Numbered from the stretch's first letter, positions 40,700 to 50,235 are shown. The stretch is 64,000 nucleotides of DNA from Romboutsia weinsteinii (GCF_002250835.2 NZ_NOJY02000008.1:1-64000); one strand, 5' to 3'. The notes: a model not told the origin generated them from the letters alone. Translations and numbers: made by a program.

Positions 40700-41629
40700 A
40701 TGAATCAAAATAATACTGTTATTTCGGTCAATGGACTAGAAAAGTCTTATAAAAATATAAAGGTACTTAAAGATGTAAATTTTAGAGTGGAAAAAGGTAG
40801 TATATTTGCACTATTAGGATCAAATGGTGCAGGAAAAACTACTGCTATTAAAATTTTGACAACACTAATAAATCCAGATAGAGGTAGTGCTAAAATATGC
40901 GGCTTTGACGTTGTGGACAAAGCATATGAAGTACGTGGGAAAATAAGTCTTACAGGACAGTATGCAGCAGTGGATGGAATTTTAACAGGAAGAGAAAATC
41001 TACGTATGATTGGAAAACTACGTCATATAAAAGATGTAAATAAAAAAGTTGATGAATTACTTGAAAAATTTAAGTTGCAAAATGCGGCAGACAGACCAGT
41101 ATCAACTTATTCTGGAGGGATGAGAAGAAGACTTGATATATCTATGAGTTTACTTGGGAATCCATCTGTAATATTTCTTGATGAACCAACTACAGGGTTA
41201 GACCCGCAAAGTCGTATAGCTATGTGGAATATTATAAGAGAATTCTCTAGCTCAGGAATTACTGTGTTTTTAACAACTCAGTACTTAGAGGAGGCCGAAC
41301 AACTTGCCGACCAGATTGCAATCTTAAACAAAGGAAAAATTGTAGCTGAAGGAACTCCGTCAGAATTAAAAAGACTTCTTCCAAAAGGACATATTGATCT
41401 AAGATTTAATAATGACAAAGATATAGAATCTGCACTTGAATTACTTAATGAATATAAAACAAGTCTAGATACAAATAATCAGACTATTTCTGTAAGTACA
41501 GATGGAAGTATTAAACAAATGACAGACATGTTGAAAAAACTTGAGAATGCAGAAATAGAAGTTGCTGAATTGGCTCAAAAACTACCAACACTTGAGGATG
41601 TATTCCTAAAGATTGTTGAAGCAAATTAA
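40700..41629 (+). CDS. DrrA-like ABC transporter ATPase
   Basis: A 309-residue ABC ATPase: Walker A GSNGAGKTT (about 38-46), signature YSGGMRRRLDIS, Walker B VIFLDEPTTGLDP, and the DrrA-type C-terminus (EVAELAQKLPTLEDVFLKI). Powers export of lipophilic drugs or lipids with the next protein. RBS AAGGAG. The transporter pair and its leader are framed by twin terminators. Confidence 0.92.
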   Translation: MNQNNTVISVNGLEKSYKNIKVLKDVNFRVEKGSIFALLGSNGAGKTTAIKILTTLINPDRGSAKICGFDVVDKAYEVRGKISLTGQYAAVDGILTGRENLRMIGKLRHIKDVNKKVDELLEKFKLQNAADRPVSTYSGGMRRRLDISMSLLGNPSVIFLDEPTTGLDPQSRIAMWNIIREFSSSGITVFLTTQYLEEAEQLADQIAILNKGKIVAEGTPSELKRLLPKGHIDLRFNNDKDIESALELLNEYKTSLDTNNQTISVSTDGSIKQMTDMLKKLENAEIEVAELAQKLPTLEDVFLKIVEAN

Positions 41630-41644
41630 GGAGGGAAATAAAAA

Positions 41645-42421
41645 ATGAATAGTATATCAAAATTTAATAATGTTTTAAGCGATACGATGGTAATGAGTAA
41701 GAGAGTAATGAGCCATGCATTTAGAAGTATGGATACATTAATAACAGTAATCGCAATGCCACTTATGTTTATGATTATGTTTGTCTATGTATTTGGAGGG
41801 TCAATTGATACTGGAAGTGTAGATTACATAAATTATGTAGTACCTGGTATTACAGTTATGTGTATTGCTAGTGGTATAGCTTATACTGCTGCACGTTTAA
41901 ACAGTGACATGACTCAAGGTATAATTGAGCGTTTTCGTTCTATGCCAATTGCAAAATCATCAATACTAGGGGGGCATGTACTAACATCTTTAGTGTTTAA
42001 TGCTTTTTCAACTATAGTAATTATAGTTTGTGCCATAGTAATGGGATTTAGATCAGATATAGGAATTACTGGATGGCTATATATAGCAGGAATACTATTA
42101 TTATTTACTCTTGCTATGACATGGGTAGCAGTTATGTTTGGTCTATTAGCAAATAGCGTAGAAGGCGCCAGTGCTTTTATCTATATTTTAATGATGCTTA
42201 TTTTTATAAGTCCTGCATTTGCACCAACTGACTCTATGCCTAAAATTGTTCGTATATTTGCAGAAAATCAACCAATGACACCAATTATTGAGACTGTTCG
42301 TGCTTTGATGATGAATGAACCTGTTGGTAATAATGCTTTGATAGCAGTACTATGGTGTGTAGGTATTATTATTGCATTTTATATAGGATCAATGAAAATT
42401 TATAAACGTAAGACTTCATAA
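41645..42421 (+). CDS. DrrB-like ABC-2 permease
   Basis: A 258-residue, six-helix ABC-2 permease: FRSMDTLITVIAMPLMFMIMFVYVFGGSI, then IIERFRSMPIAKSSILGGHVL, typical of DrrB/daunorubicin-type exporters. Its gene starts 15 nt after the ATPase gene. Substrate unknown. Confidence 0.9.
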   Translation: MNSISKFNNVLSDTMVMSKRVMSHAFRSMDTLITVIAMPLMFMIMFVYVFGGSIDTGSVDYINYVVPGITVMCIASGIAYTAARLNSDMTQGIIERFRSMPIAKSSILGGHVLTSLVFNAFSTIVIIVCAIVMGFRSDIGITGWLYIAGILLLFTLAMTWVAVMFGLLANSVEGASAFIYILMMLIFISPAFAPTDSMPKIVRIFAENQPMTPIIETVRALMMNEPVGNNALIAVLWCVGIIIAFYIGSMKIYKRKTS

Positions 42422-42435
42422 GTAAAATAATAAAT

Positions 42436-42466
42436 AAACCGTATCACAAAACGTGATACGGTTTTT
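42436..42466. terminator. CCGTATCAC terminator, copy 2
   Basis: AAACCGTATCAC (42436-42447) pairs with GTGATACGGTTT (42453-42464), with ATATGTAA after it as in copy 1. Serves the convergent gene as well. Confidence 0.88.
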
Positions 42467-42480
42467 ATATGTAAACTATA

Positions 42481-43275
42481 TTATCTTACTATTGGTATTT
42501 TTACTATTAATGGAACTGGAGAATTAGTAGCATCTCCTTCTATTCTAAACTCTAACGCATCTCTCATATAAGAAACTCCATTCATAGCTCTTAGATTCAA
42601 TTTAACTTTCGTCTGACTAACATCACAGTATGGAAGAGCATATACGTCTATATTAGAAGTTCTCATTACACTTTGACGTACATAATTTCCAACACAAGCT
42701 GTATTAAACTTAGCTCCGTTTATACCTTCAAGAGTAATATCAAATCCTTTTTCAAGCTCTTCAACTTTTACACTAGTTTTATTTGTAACAACTTTAGGTG
42801 TAGCAGATACTCCAGTATCATTTACTACTGGAATTTTAACTGTTAAATCTTCATCTGTAGTTAATACAGATGAATCTATAGTTATCACCCAGTTATCTAT
42901 GTACTCTATACCTGCATTTGGTTCATACACACCAAATTCAATAGATTTTCCATCACGACCTACAGCTAAAGAAGTTTCTATATCGTAGTTTTGACTTATT
43001 GCATCTTTTATTTCGTAAGGATCACCAGTGTTAAACTTAGCACCATCAAGAACTAAATCAATCCATAATTCTCCACCACCATTTTCTAAAAACTTAGAGT
43101 ATTTAACGTGTGATTGTTTTGAATTTAGAGTAGCATTTGAAGTTATTTGATTTTCTAAAGAAGTTGTGTTTTGAAGCATTGATACTGAGTTTTGTGGAGC
43201 AGTAGCTGCAAATACTGATGAAGAATTTGCAACAAGTACACCTGCTACTAATAGAGATTTTACAATTTTGTTCAT
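42481..43275 (-). CDS. Secreted protein under c-di-GMP riboswitch control
   Basis: A 264-residue exported protein: Sec signal peptide KIVKSLLVAGVLVANSSSVFA with cleavage near AFA-type residue 24. The mature part is beta-rich and not recognised; two related units share GAKFNT (LVLDGAKFNTGD and GINGAKFNTACV). No LPxTG or SLH motif was seen. RBS GGGAGG. The leader 240-320 nt upstream is a riboswitch, linking it to the motile/sessile switch. Adhesin or matrix role is a guess. Confidence 0.75.
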   Translation of the reverse strand: MNKIVKSLLVAGVLVANSSSVFAATAPQNSVSMLQNTTSLENQITSNATLNSKQSHVKYSKFLENGGGELWIDLVLDGAKFNTGDPYEIKDAISQNYDIETSLAVGRDGKSIEFGVYEPNAGIEYIDNWVITIDSSVLTTDEDLTVKIPVVNDTGVSATPKVVTNKTSVKVEELEKGFDITLEGINGAKFNTACVGNYVRQSVMRTSNIDVYALPYCDVSQTKVKLNLRAMNGVSYMRDALEFRIEGDATNSPVPLIVKIPIVR

Positions 43276-43452
43276 TTTTTATTCCTCCCATTTCACCTAA
43301 TAAATTTTTAAAACAGAAAATGATTTAAGTTACAAAAATGTTCCGTATAGGTACAGCCTTTGATCTTTGTCACTTTTTATTTTTAAAATACATTGAGATT
43401 ACTTAGTATAGAGGATATTTAGACATTAAAATGAATAATTTATCTCCATAAT

Positions 43453-43473
43453 AAAAAATACCCTCAAAGAGGG
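43453..43473 (-). terminator. Terminator downstream of the riboswitch
   Basis: On the minus strand CCCTC-TTT-GAGGG runs into TATTTTTT. It is 45 nt after the aptamer, the right place for a transcription-terminating expression platform. Confidence 0.82.
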
Positions 43474-43516
43474 CATAGTTTTTCTATCACAATGATAACA
43501 AAAAGTTTTACTAACT

Positions 43517-43595
43517 CTTCGGCAACTGGCTGGCATAGTTTTTTCAAACCTTAACCCCTATAGCTTTGCGTCCCTAGATTTCCCTAGGTTTGCCT
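43517..43595 (-). ncRNA. Cyclic-di-GMP-I (GEMM-I) riboswitch aptamer
   Basis: The minus strand reads GGCAAACC, a CCTAG stem closed by a GAAA tetraloop, GGGACGCAAAGC, then GGGGTTAAGG, CTATGCCAGCC and AGTTGCCG. GGCAA pairs with TTGCC as P1. GGGACGCAAAGC and CAGCCAGTTGCC are the conserved ligand-pocket strings, and TAAG/TATG fits the tetraloop receptor. With the terminator after it, an OFF switch is likely by analogy with clostridial class I examples. Confidence 0.92.
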
Positions 43596-43851
43596 ATTAA
43601 ATTTTGAACTTATATTTTAACATCAATTTCTTTCTGTTGAGTATATATTATACTACAATATAAAAATATTCAAGATTAAATGTGGAATTTTTCCAAATAA
43701 TATGATTTTTCTTTATTTTTCTTGTAACCTAATACATAAAATTAAAATTTAAAAAATATTTGATTACACTATAAAAATTTGGGATAAATATCTAAATACA
43801 AAAATCAGACCTTATTTTGGTTTGATAAAGGTATAAATTAGGAGGACAACC
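43596..43851. other. Intergenic region before the PTS operon
   Basis: AT-rich, divergent. It contains the promoter of the riboswitch transcript (leftward) and, near the PTS gene, the inverted repeat ATCAGACC-N7-GGTTTGAT (43805-43827), which could be an operator or antiterminator stem. No reading frame. Confidence 0.5.
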
Positions 43852-45255
43852 ATGGATTTTAACAAAATTGCTAAGGCAATATTAGAAAACGTAGGTGGTG
43901 AAGAAAACATCAAAGATGTAATACATTGCCATACGCGATTAAGGTTTTCATTAATAGATTCTAACAAAGTGAATAAAGATAACCTATCAAAAATAGAAGG
44001 AATAATAACTGTAGTAGAAAGTATGGATCAACTGCAGGTAGTCATAGGAAGCAAGGTGGATAAAGTATATAAAGAGCTTGAACCTATGGTAAATAAGAAT
44101 ATAAAGTCACAAGTGCATGAAAAAACAAAGGGAAGTGCATTTAACAAAGCCCTTACAACTATGGCACAAATCTTTACGCCAACAATATACGCATTAGCTG
44201 GTTCTGGTATGATAAAAGGAATACTAGCTGTTGTATCAATGTATTACTTAAATACTCAAAACATTGATATTAAGCAAAATGATACATACATAATATTAAG
44301 TGCAGCATCCGATGCAGTATTTTATTTCTTCCCAATAATATTAGGATATACTGCTGCCAAGGTATTCAAAACACATGAAATCATTTCCATGGTACTTGGA
44401 GCAACCTTATGTTACCCAGGTATAGTTACATTAATGGCTGAAGAAAGAGCGGTAACATTATTTAATATTGGAGTTACAAAAGCAAGTTATACCTCATCAG
44501 TAATACCAATAATAATTGCAGTTTGGGTATTATCATATGTTGAAAAATTCTTAAAGAAAGTTATTCCAGATGTTATTGAAATGATAATGGTACCAACGCT
44601 TTCAATATTAATAATGGTACCAGCTACTTTATTAGTATTTGGACCTATTGGAATATATCTTGGAAATGGTGTAAACTGGTTATATCAATTACTTATGAAC
44701 TTTAGTCCAGTACTTTGCGGTGCATTTATAGGTGGAATGTGGTGCGTATTAGTTATATTTGGAGCGCACAGACCAATATTACCTATAGCTATAAATGATA
44801 TTGCACAAAATGGACGTCAAAACTTATTAGCATTTGCAGGGGCTGCAAACTTCTCACAAGCAGGAGCAGCTATGGGTGTATTTTTAAAGTCAAAGAATAA
44901 ATCACTTAAAACTGTTGCGCTATCAGGTAGTATAACAGCGCTATTTGGGATAACAGAGCCTGCAATATATGGAGCAAACTTACGTCTTAAAAAACCTATG
45001 ATATGTGCAGTAATATGTGGTGCAATAGGTGGTGGAGTAATGGGATATGGAGGTGCATTTGGTATAGCATTTGCAAACCAAGGTGTACTTACTATTCCAG
45101 TATATGCACAAGCAGGAGCAAAAGGATTTTTAGCATATCTAATAGGTTGTGCTATAGCATTTTTCGGTTCAGCGATACTTACTTATATAGTTGGATTTAA
45201 AGATATAGAAGAAGAAACAGTAGAAACTACTGATACTTTACAACAAGCTATTTAA
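43852..45255 (+). CDS. PTS beta-glucoside-type EIIBC component
   Basis: A 467-residue sugar transporter that takes up and phosphorylates a beta-glucoside. The EIIB domain (1-85) has VIHCHTRLRF with phospho-acceptor Cys26. The EIIC domain has ten helices with AHRPILPIAINDIAQNG and GSITALFGITEPAIYGANLRLKKP. The EIIA domain usually fused in this family is absent, so EIIA must come from another gene. Operon partner: the phospho-beta-glucosidase 90 nt downstream. Confidence 0.92.
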   Translation: MDFNKIAKAILENVGGEENIKDVIHCHTRLRFSLIDSNKVNKDNLSKIEGIITVVESMDQLQVVIGSKVDKVYKELEPMVNKNIKSQVHEKTKGSAFNKALTTMAQIFTPTIYALAGSGMIKGILAVVSMYYLNTQNIDIKQNDTYIILSAASDAVFYFFPIILGYTAAKVFKTHEIISMVLGATLCYPGIVTLMAEERAVTLFNIGVTKASYTSSVIPIIIAVWVLSYVEKFLKKVIPDVIEMIMVPTLSILIMVPATLLVFGPIGIYLGNGVNWLYQLLMNFSPVLCGAFIGGMWCVLVIFGAHRPILPIAINDIAQNGRQNLLAFAGAANFSQAGAAMGVFLKSKNKSLKTVALSGSITALFGITEPAIYGANLRLKKPMICAVICGAIGGGVMGYGGAFGIAFANQGVLTIPVYAQAGAKGFLAYLIGCAIAFFGSAILTYIVGFKDIEEETVETTDTLQQAI

Positions 45256-45345
45256 GAGAAATAAATAGCATTGACTATTAAGGTTATGGTGTAAATTATA
45301 AAGCCATAACCTAGTTAAATATATAGACATATAGGAGGAGCAATA

Positions 45346-46752
45346 ATGAAAAATATATTCCCAAAAGATTTCCTATGGGGGGCATCATCTTCAGCATTTC
45401 AAATAGAAGGTGCGTGGGATGAAGATGGAAAAGGAATGACTGTTGCTGATTTTAACTCATTTAAAAAATCAGAAATACAAGCAGATAGTAAAGTTGCAAC
45501 TGACTTCTACCATCATTGGAAAGAAGACATAGACCTTATGAAAGAGCTAGGATTAAAAACATATAGATTTTCATTATCTTGGGCAAGAATTATACCTACT
45601 GGAGATGGCGAGATAAATAAAGCAGGAATAGATTTTTACAACAAGGTTATAGATTATCTTATAGAGTGTGATATAACTCCATTTGTGACTTTATACCATT
45701 TTGATTTACCATATGCATTAGTTGAAAAATACAATGGATGGGAAAATAGAGAGTGTGCCTTTGCATTTGAAAGATATGCTAAAGTTTGTTTTGAAAACTT
45801 TGGAGATAGAGTAAAGTACTGGCAACCACACAATGAGCAAAATCTTATGATGCGTGTTAAAGAGCGTATGAATATATATGAAACGGATGCTTATTTAGTA
45901 GAAAAAATACGTGCACAAATGGATTATCATATGTCACTAGCTCATGCACTTGCGACTAATGCATGTCATGAAATGGTTGAAGGTGGAAAAATAGGACCAT
46001 CAATATCAGCTACAGTAACTTACCCATACTCAAACAAACCAGAGGACGTATGGGCAGCCAAATTAAATGATAACTTCAAGACTAATTATTTACTTGATAT
46101 GCATTATAATGGAGAATATCCAGGTTACTATATGAGATACTTAGAAGAGTTAGACATAGTACCTAACATGCTAAAAGAAGATAAAGAAATACTAAAGAAA
46201 GCTAAGATGGACTTTATAGCATTTAATTACTACCGCACTTTATGTGCTAGACATCTTGACGCAACTACTGAAAATCCAAAGGGAACTCGCGAAAGTGAAA
46301 TCGACTATGATTTATATGGATACTTCAAGATTGAAAAAAATCCTAACCTAAAAGCAACAGAATACGGAGCTCAAATTGACCCTGTAGGTATGAGAATAGC
46401 ATTAAATGAATATTATAATAAATATCATTTACCTCTTATAATTACAGAAAATGGTCTTGGAACAGGTGATGTATTAACTGAAGATGAAAGAGTACATGAT
46501 GATTATAGAATAGATTATTTAAGAGATCATATAGATGCTTGTAGAAAAGGAATCGAAGATGGAGTAGAGCTTATGGGATATTGCCCATGGTCAGTAATAG
46601 ATTTATTAAGTTCTCACCAAGGATTTAAAAAGCGATATGGATTTGTATATATAAATAGAGAAGATCATGACTTTAAGGATTTAAGAAGAATTAAAAAAGA
46701 TAGTTATTACTGGTATCAAGAAGTAATAAAATCTAACGGAGAGAACCTATAA
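45346..46752 (+). CDS. 6-phospho-beta-glucosidase (GH1)
   Basis: A 468-residue glycoside hydrolase family 1 enzyme cleaving the phosphorylated glucoside imported by the PTS. FPKDFLWGASSSAFQIEGAW opens the barrel. Glu164 in PHNEQ is the acid/base (usually NEP) and Glu368 in ITENG the nucleophile. RBS AGGAGG. It ends the operon at a strong terminator. Confidence 0.92.
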   Translation: MKNIFPKDFLWGASSSAFQIEGAWDEDGKGMTVADFNSFKKSEIQADSKVATDFYHHWKEDIDLMKELGLKTYRFSLSWARIIPTGDGEINKAGIDFYNKVIDYLIECDITPFVTLYHFDLPYALVEKYNGWENRECAFAFERYAKVCFENFGDRVKYWQPHNEQNLMMRVKERMNIYETDAYLVEKIRAQMDYHMSLAHALATNACHEMVEGGKIGPSISATVTYPYSNKPEDVWAAKLNDNFKTNYLLDMHYNGEYPGYYMRYLEELDIVPNMLKEDKEILKKAKMDFIAFNYYRTLCARHLDATTENPKGTRESEIDYDLYGYFKIEKNPNLKATEYGAQIDPVGMRIALNEYYNKYHLPLIITENGLGTGDVLTEDERVHDDYRIDYLRDHIDACRKGIEDGVELMGYCPWSVIDLLSSHQGFKKRYGFVYINREDHDFKDLRRIKKDSYYWYQEVIKSNGENL

Positions 46753-46755
46753 AAA

Positions 46756-46783
46756 AGAGTGCATTAATTGCACTCTTTTTTTA
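46756..46783 (+). terminator. GAGTGCA terminator, copy 1
   Basis: AGAGTGCA (46756-46763) pairs with TGCACTCT (46769-46776), then T6. Nearly the same as 47734-47759. Confidence 0.9.
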
Positions 46784-46949
46784 TTATAAAGAACTTTTAT
46801 AATTGAATATCAATTAGTATTGGGTTAGTATAAAGTGATATGATTAATTTGTAGAAACTAGGGAATATAATAAAAAGAAAGCTAAAAATTTAAACTAAAA
46901 TTATTAAACAATATACATAACATGACGATACTATTAAGAGGGAGATATT

Positions 46950-47732
46950 ATGAAATATAATATTAAAAAGGGTAGTATTGGTATAGCTCTTATACCACAT
47001 AGAATAAACAGACCTGAAAATCAAATAACTATTAGGTACAAAAAAATAAGAGAAAGTAAAATAGCTAAGCAAATAAGAATTTCAATAGAAGAGGGTATTG
47101 GATATGACCAAATAGCCAGAAATATTGGAATTTCAAAAATAGATGTACTAACTATACACAATAAGTACTCACTTAGATATGGAAATGGAATTACAAAAGT
47201 AAATATTGTAGATATGATAAATAGGGGAATTAATACAAGTGATATTGCTGAGTTTTTTGATTGTAAAGAAAGCAAAGTAATAGCAATATTAAGAGAGATT
47301 GATAATAAAGACTATATAAAGGTAGAAGAAGAAATAGATACTGCAATTCAAGTAAAAGAGTCTCTGGATGAATCATTAGATATAAAATCTATTTCTAAAG
47401 AGTTAAAAATTAGTAGATACGAAGCATTTACAATATATAATAAATATTTTGAAGTATATAGCGATAAAGTAATAGATTTAGAAGTGGTAGAGAGTTTAAT
47501 AGATTTAAAATTAAGCAATAATGATGTTGCTCAATTTTATGGTATTACCAAAGAGCATGTATTGAAAATCAGAGAAATTAATAGAGAAATGAAAAAGAAA
47601 ACACCAAAGCATGATACAAACAAACCTATCAATATAGGTAGTACTAAATCAGAGCATATATTAGACAAAGCATACAAATCTAGCAATAAAGATTTCTACG
47701 AATTAAAAATGAAAAATAGATCAAAATGGTAG
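46950..47732 (+). CDS. Protein with internally duplicated helix-turn-helix units
   Basis: A 260-residue protein made of repeated HTH-like units. EEGIGYDQIARNIGISKIDVLTIHNKYSLRYGNG and, further on, DESLDIKSISKELKISRYEAFTIYNKYFEVYSD are clearly related; NRGINTSDIAEFFDCKESKVIAILREI pairs with DLKLSNNDVAQFYGITKEHVLKIREI. So about 100 residues are duplicated, each with two HTH-like motifs. Probably DNA-binding or phage-like. Function unknown. RBS GAGGGAG. Framed by two matching terminators. Confidence 0.65.
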   Translation: MKYNIKKGSIGIALIPHRINRPENQITIRYKKIRESKIAKQIRISIEEGIGYDQIARNIGISKIDVLTIHNKYSLRYGNGITKVNIVDMINRGINTSDIAEFFDCKESKVIAILREIDNKDYIKVEEEIDTAIQVKESLDESLDIKSISKELKISRYEAFTIYNKYFEVYSDKVIDLEVVESLIDLKLSNNDVAQFYGITKEHVLKIREINREMKKKTPKHDTNKPINIGSTKSEHILDKAYKSSNKDFYELKMKNRSKW

Positions 47733-47733
47733 T

Positions 47734-47759
47734 GAGTGCATTAAGTGCACTCTTTTTTT
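47734..47759 (+). terminator. GAGTGCA terminator, copy 2
   Basis: GAGTGCA (47734-47740) pairs with TGCACTC (47746-47752), then T7. Confidence 0.9.
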
Positions 47760-47797
47760 ATTGGCACAGAAGAGGATTAGTTTACAAAATAGAAACA

Positions 47798-47849
47798 CTT
47801 TTATATATAATAGTATGTTTATTAAAGAATATACTATTATATATAAAAG
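47798..47849 (+). repeat. 19-bp perfect inverted repeat before a small membrane gene
   Basis: CTTTTATATATAATAGTAT (47798-47816) and its exact complement at 47831-47849 surround a 14-nt loop. The right arm touches the GGGGTG ribosome-binding site of the gene at 47860, so folding could affect translation; it may also be an operator. Confidence 0.75.
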
Positions 47850-47859
47850 GGGTGATTAG

Positions 47860-48144
47860 ATGGACGTAGTTGAAATGGTAAGAATGGTAGTGGGTATATT
47901 TTTAGTTATATACGGACTAGGTGTATCGGCATATCAAGAATTCCATGATGTTAAATATGTAGACCAGCATAATGGAGTTATAAATGGGATATTTTGTATA
48001 GTAGCAGGTATTCTATGCTGTGCAACTACTATCCAACGAGGAGTAATTATTGGTGTAATTGCTATACCTTTATGGGGATTAGAACAAATAATCATAGATA
48101 AAATCAAAGCAAGTAATAGACATATTAATAAAATAGAAAAATGA
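47860..48144 (+). CDS. Small membrane protein
   Basis: A 94-residue protein with two to three membrane helices (about 8-23, 43-58, 60-78) and a basic C-terminus (IDKIKASNRHINKIEK). Not recognised. RBS GGGGTGA overlaps the end of the inverted repeat upstream. Confidence 0.6.
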   Translation: MDVVEMVRMVVGIFLVIYGLGVSAYQEFHDVKYVDQHNGVINGIFCIVAGILCCATTIQRGVIIGVIAIPLWGLEQIIIDKIKASNRHINKIEK

Positions 48145-48281
48145 TAAATATATTTATCATTACACTAGAATCAAGTTAATAATTTCCAATATGGGAAATA
48201 TTAAAAAAGTCTGTTGATGAATTTTAGTATTTATGTTATTGTCGAAATAGACGATAATATAACATATTGGAGGAGCAAAAC

Positions 48282-48692
48282 ATGTCTTTATTTAACAAAT
48301 TAGCAGGTTATGGTTCAATGGATAATTCTTTTGAAAAAAAGCTTGCAGATTACATGATTGATGGGGAAGAAATAATAATGGGGTTTACTTTTATAAGAGA
48401 CTCAATAGTATTAAGTAACTATGGTATATACATGATGGATGTACAAGGAATAACTGGAAAAAAGATTGAAGTAAAATTCTTCCCAGGTAAAAATGTAAAG
48501 AGTATATCTTTTGAATCTGCATCTACTTTTGATTTAGATGTAGATATAAAAATAGGGGTAGATGGTAATTCAGTAGTAGGACAAAGTGGAATACCTCACA
48601 ATGCACCTATATCATTTAAAGTTCCAAAGCAACAAAGCGAAGAGGCTAAGCAAATAGTAAAGCTTGTAAAGCAATGCTATTTAGTAAAATAG
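48282..48692 (+). CDS. Bacterial PH-domain protein
   Basis: A 136-residue cytoplasmic protein resembling bacterial PH domains: MSLFNKLAGYGSMDNSFEKKLADYMIDGEEIIMGFTFIRDSIVLSNYGIYMMDVQGITGKKIEVKFFP. Such proteins are widespread single-domain scaffolds of unknown role. The ATG at 48282 follows GGAGGAG; the TTG at 48267 is less likely. Confidence 0.8.
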   Translation: MSLFNKLAGYGSMDNSFEKKLADYMIDGEEIIMGFTFIRDSIVLSNYGIYMMDVQGITGKKIEVKFFPGKNVKSISFESASTFDLDVDIKIGVDGNSVVGQSGIPHNAPISFKVPKQQSEEAKQIVKLVKQCYLVK

Positions 48693-48706
48693 AATAAAAT
48701 ATATGG

Positions 48707-48733
48707 AAGCTAGTAAATATTACTAGCTTTTTT
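48707..48733 (+). terminator. Rho-independent terminator
   Basis: AAGCTAGTAA pairs with TTACTAGCTT, then T4. Confidence 0.88.
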
Positions 48734-48884
48734 GTATGAAAAAATATACAATTATATAAAATAGTCAGAATATTCAAAGATATTGTGATTAGTTTTTAAC
48801 AATTATAGATTAAATACATAAACTAAAAGTCTTTGTAATAAATCTATAATATGTACTTATAAAAATTAATAGGGAGGGGAAAAG

Positions 48885-50108
48885 ATGAAAAAATTATTTA
48901 ACAAATGGAATAAAATAAGTTTAGTTAAAAGAATCTTAATCGGCTTAATTATTGGTATTATTCTAGCATTAACAATTCCAGATGTTGCAAAACCAATCGT
49001 AATATTTGGATCATTGTTTGTTGGAGCATTAAAAGCGGTAGCTCCAATACTTGTATTTTTCTTAGTGATGTCTGCTATTTCTCAACATAAAAGCGGTAAG
49101 AAGACTAACATGAAATCAATCATAGGACTTTACCTCTTAGGTACATTTTTAGCAGGTCTTGTAGCAGTTGTTGCAAGTTTTATGTTCAAAATATCATTAA
49201 CTCTAGGTGCTGGAGTAAATGATATTGCACCTCCAGGGGGAGTAGTTGAGGTATTAAAGAACTTGCTTATGAATGTTGTAGATAATCCAGTTAAAGCTTT
49301 ATTTAATGCAAATTATATAGGTATTTTATCTTGGGCATTAGTTTTAGGTCTTGCACTTAAAGGAGCTGCAACATCAACTAAAACTATGATAACTAATACT
49401 GCAGATGCCTTATCACAAGTGGTAAGATGGATAATTAACTTTGCACCACTTGGAATTATGGGTCTAGTATTTGATAGTATAGCTACTCAGGGTATAGAAA
49501 CATTACTTAGTTATGGTCAATTAATAGTTTTATTAGTTGGATGTATGGCATTTGTTGCACTTGTAGTAAATCCAATAATAGTATTTATTGGGATTCGTAA
49601 AAACCCATATCCATTAGTACTTAAATGCTTAAAAGATAGTGGTCTTACAGCATTTTTTACTCGTAGTTCAGCAGCAAATATTCCTGTAAATATGGGATTA
49701 TGCCAAGAATTAAAATTAGATAAAGATACTTATTCAGTTTCCATTCCACTAGGTGCAACTATTAACATGGGTGGAGCTGCAATAACAATATCAGTACTAA
49801 CACTTGCAGCAGTTCACACTTTAGGTATAGAAGTAGATATTGGTATGGCTTTACTACTTAGTTTACTATCAGCTGTAAGTGCATGTGGTGCATCAGGTGT
49901 TGCTGGAGGATCATTATTATTAATCCCACTTGCTTGTAGTTTATTTGGTATTCCAAATGATGTAGCTATGCAAGTAGTAGGTGTTGGATTTATAGTTGGA
50001 GTTATTCAAGACTCTTGTGAAACAGCACTTAACTCTTCAACAGACGTATTATTTACTGCTGTAGCAGAACTTTCTAAGAATCGTAAAGAAAAAAGTAAAG
50101 CAAAATAA
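48885..50108 (+). CDS. sstT: Serine/threonine:Na+ symporter
   Basis: A 407-residue member of the dicarboxylate/amino acid:cation symporter family, SstT type. Landmarks: [36 protein letters not shown] (hairpin serine-rich region), [24 protein letters not shown] and [22 protein letters not shown]. Takes up serine and threonine with sodium. RBS AGGGAGGGG. Confidence 0.92.
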   Translation: MKKLFNKWNKISLVKRILIGLIIGIILALTIPDVAKPIVIFGSLFVGALKAVAPILVFFLVMSAISQHKSGKKTNMKSIIGLYLLGTFLAGLVAVVASFMFKISLTLGAGVNDIAPPGGVVEVLKNLLMNVVDNPVKALFNANYIGILSWALVLGLALKGAATSTKTMITNTADALSQVVRWIINFAPLGIMGLVFDSIATQGIETLLSYGQLIVLLVGCMAFVALVVNPIIVFIGIRKNPYPLVLKCLKDSGLTAFFTRSSAANIPVNMGLCQELKLDKDTYSVSIPLGATINMGGAAITISVLTLAAVHTLGIEVDIGMALLLSLLSAVSACGASGVAGGSLLLIPLACSLFGIPNDVAMQVVGVGFIVGVIQDSCETALNSSTDVLFTAVAELSKNRKEKSKAK

Positions 50109-50235
50109 GAATTAATTTCTAGTAGAATAGAATGAAATATATCAAAATAAATAATTTTAAGAAAATTAAAAAATAATTGACAAAATAAAAAATACATTAT
50201 ATTATATAAATATAAATTAAAAAGAAACAACAAAC

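Noticed and set aside
46346..46500. GH1 acid/base motif reading NEQ instead of NEP as a sign of inactivity
   Set aside because: The catalytic Glu itself is present, and variation of the following proline occurs in active 6-phospho-beta-glucosidases.
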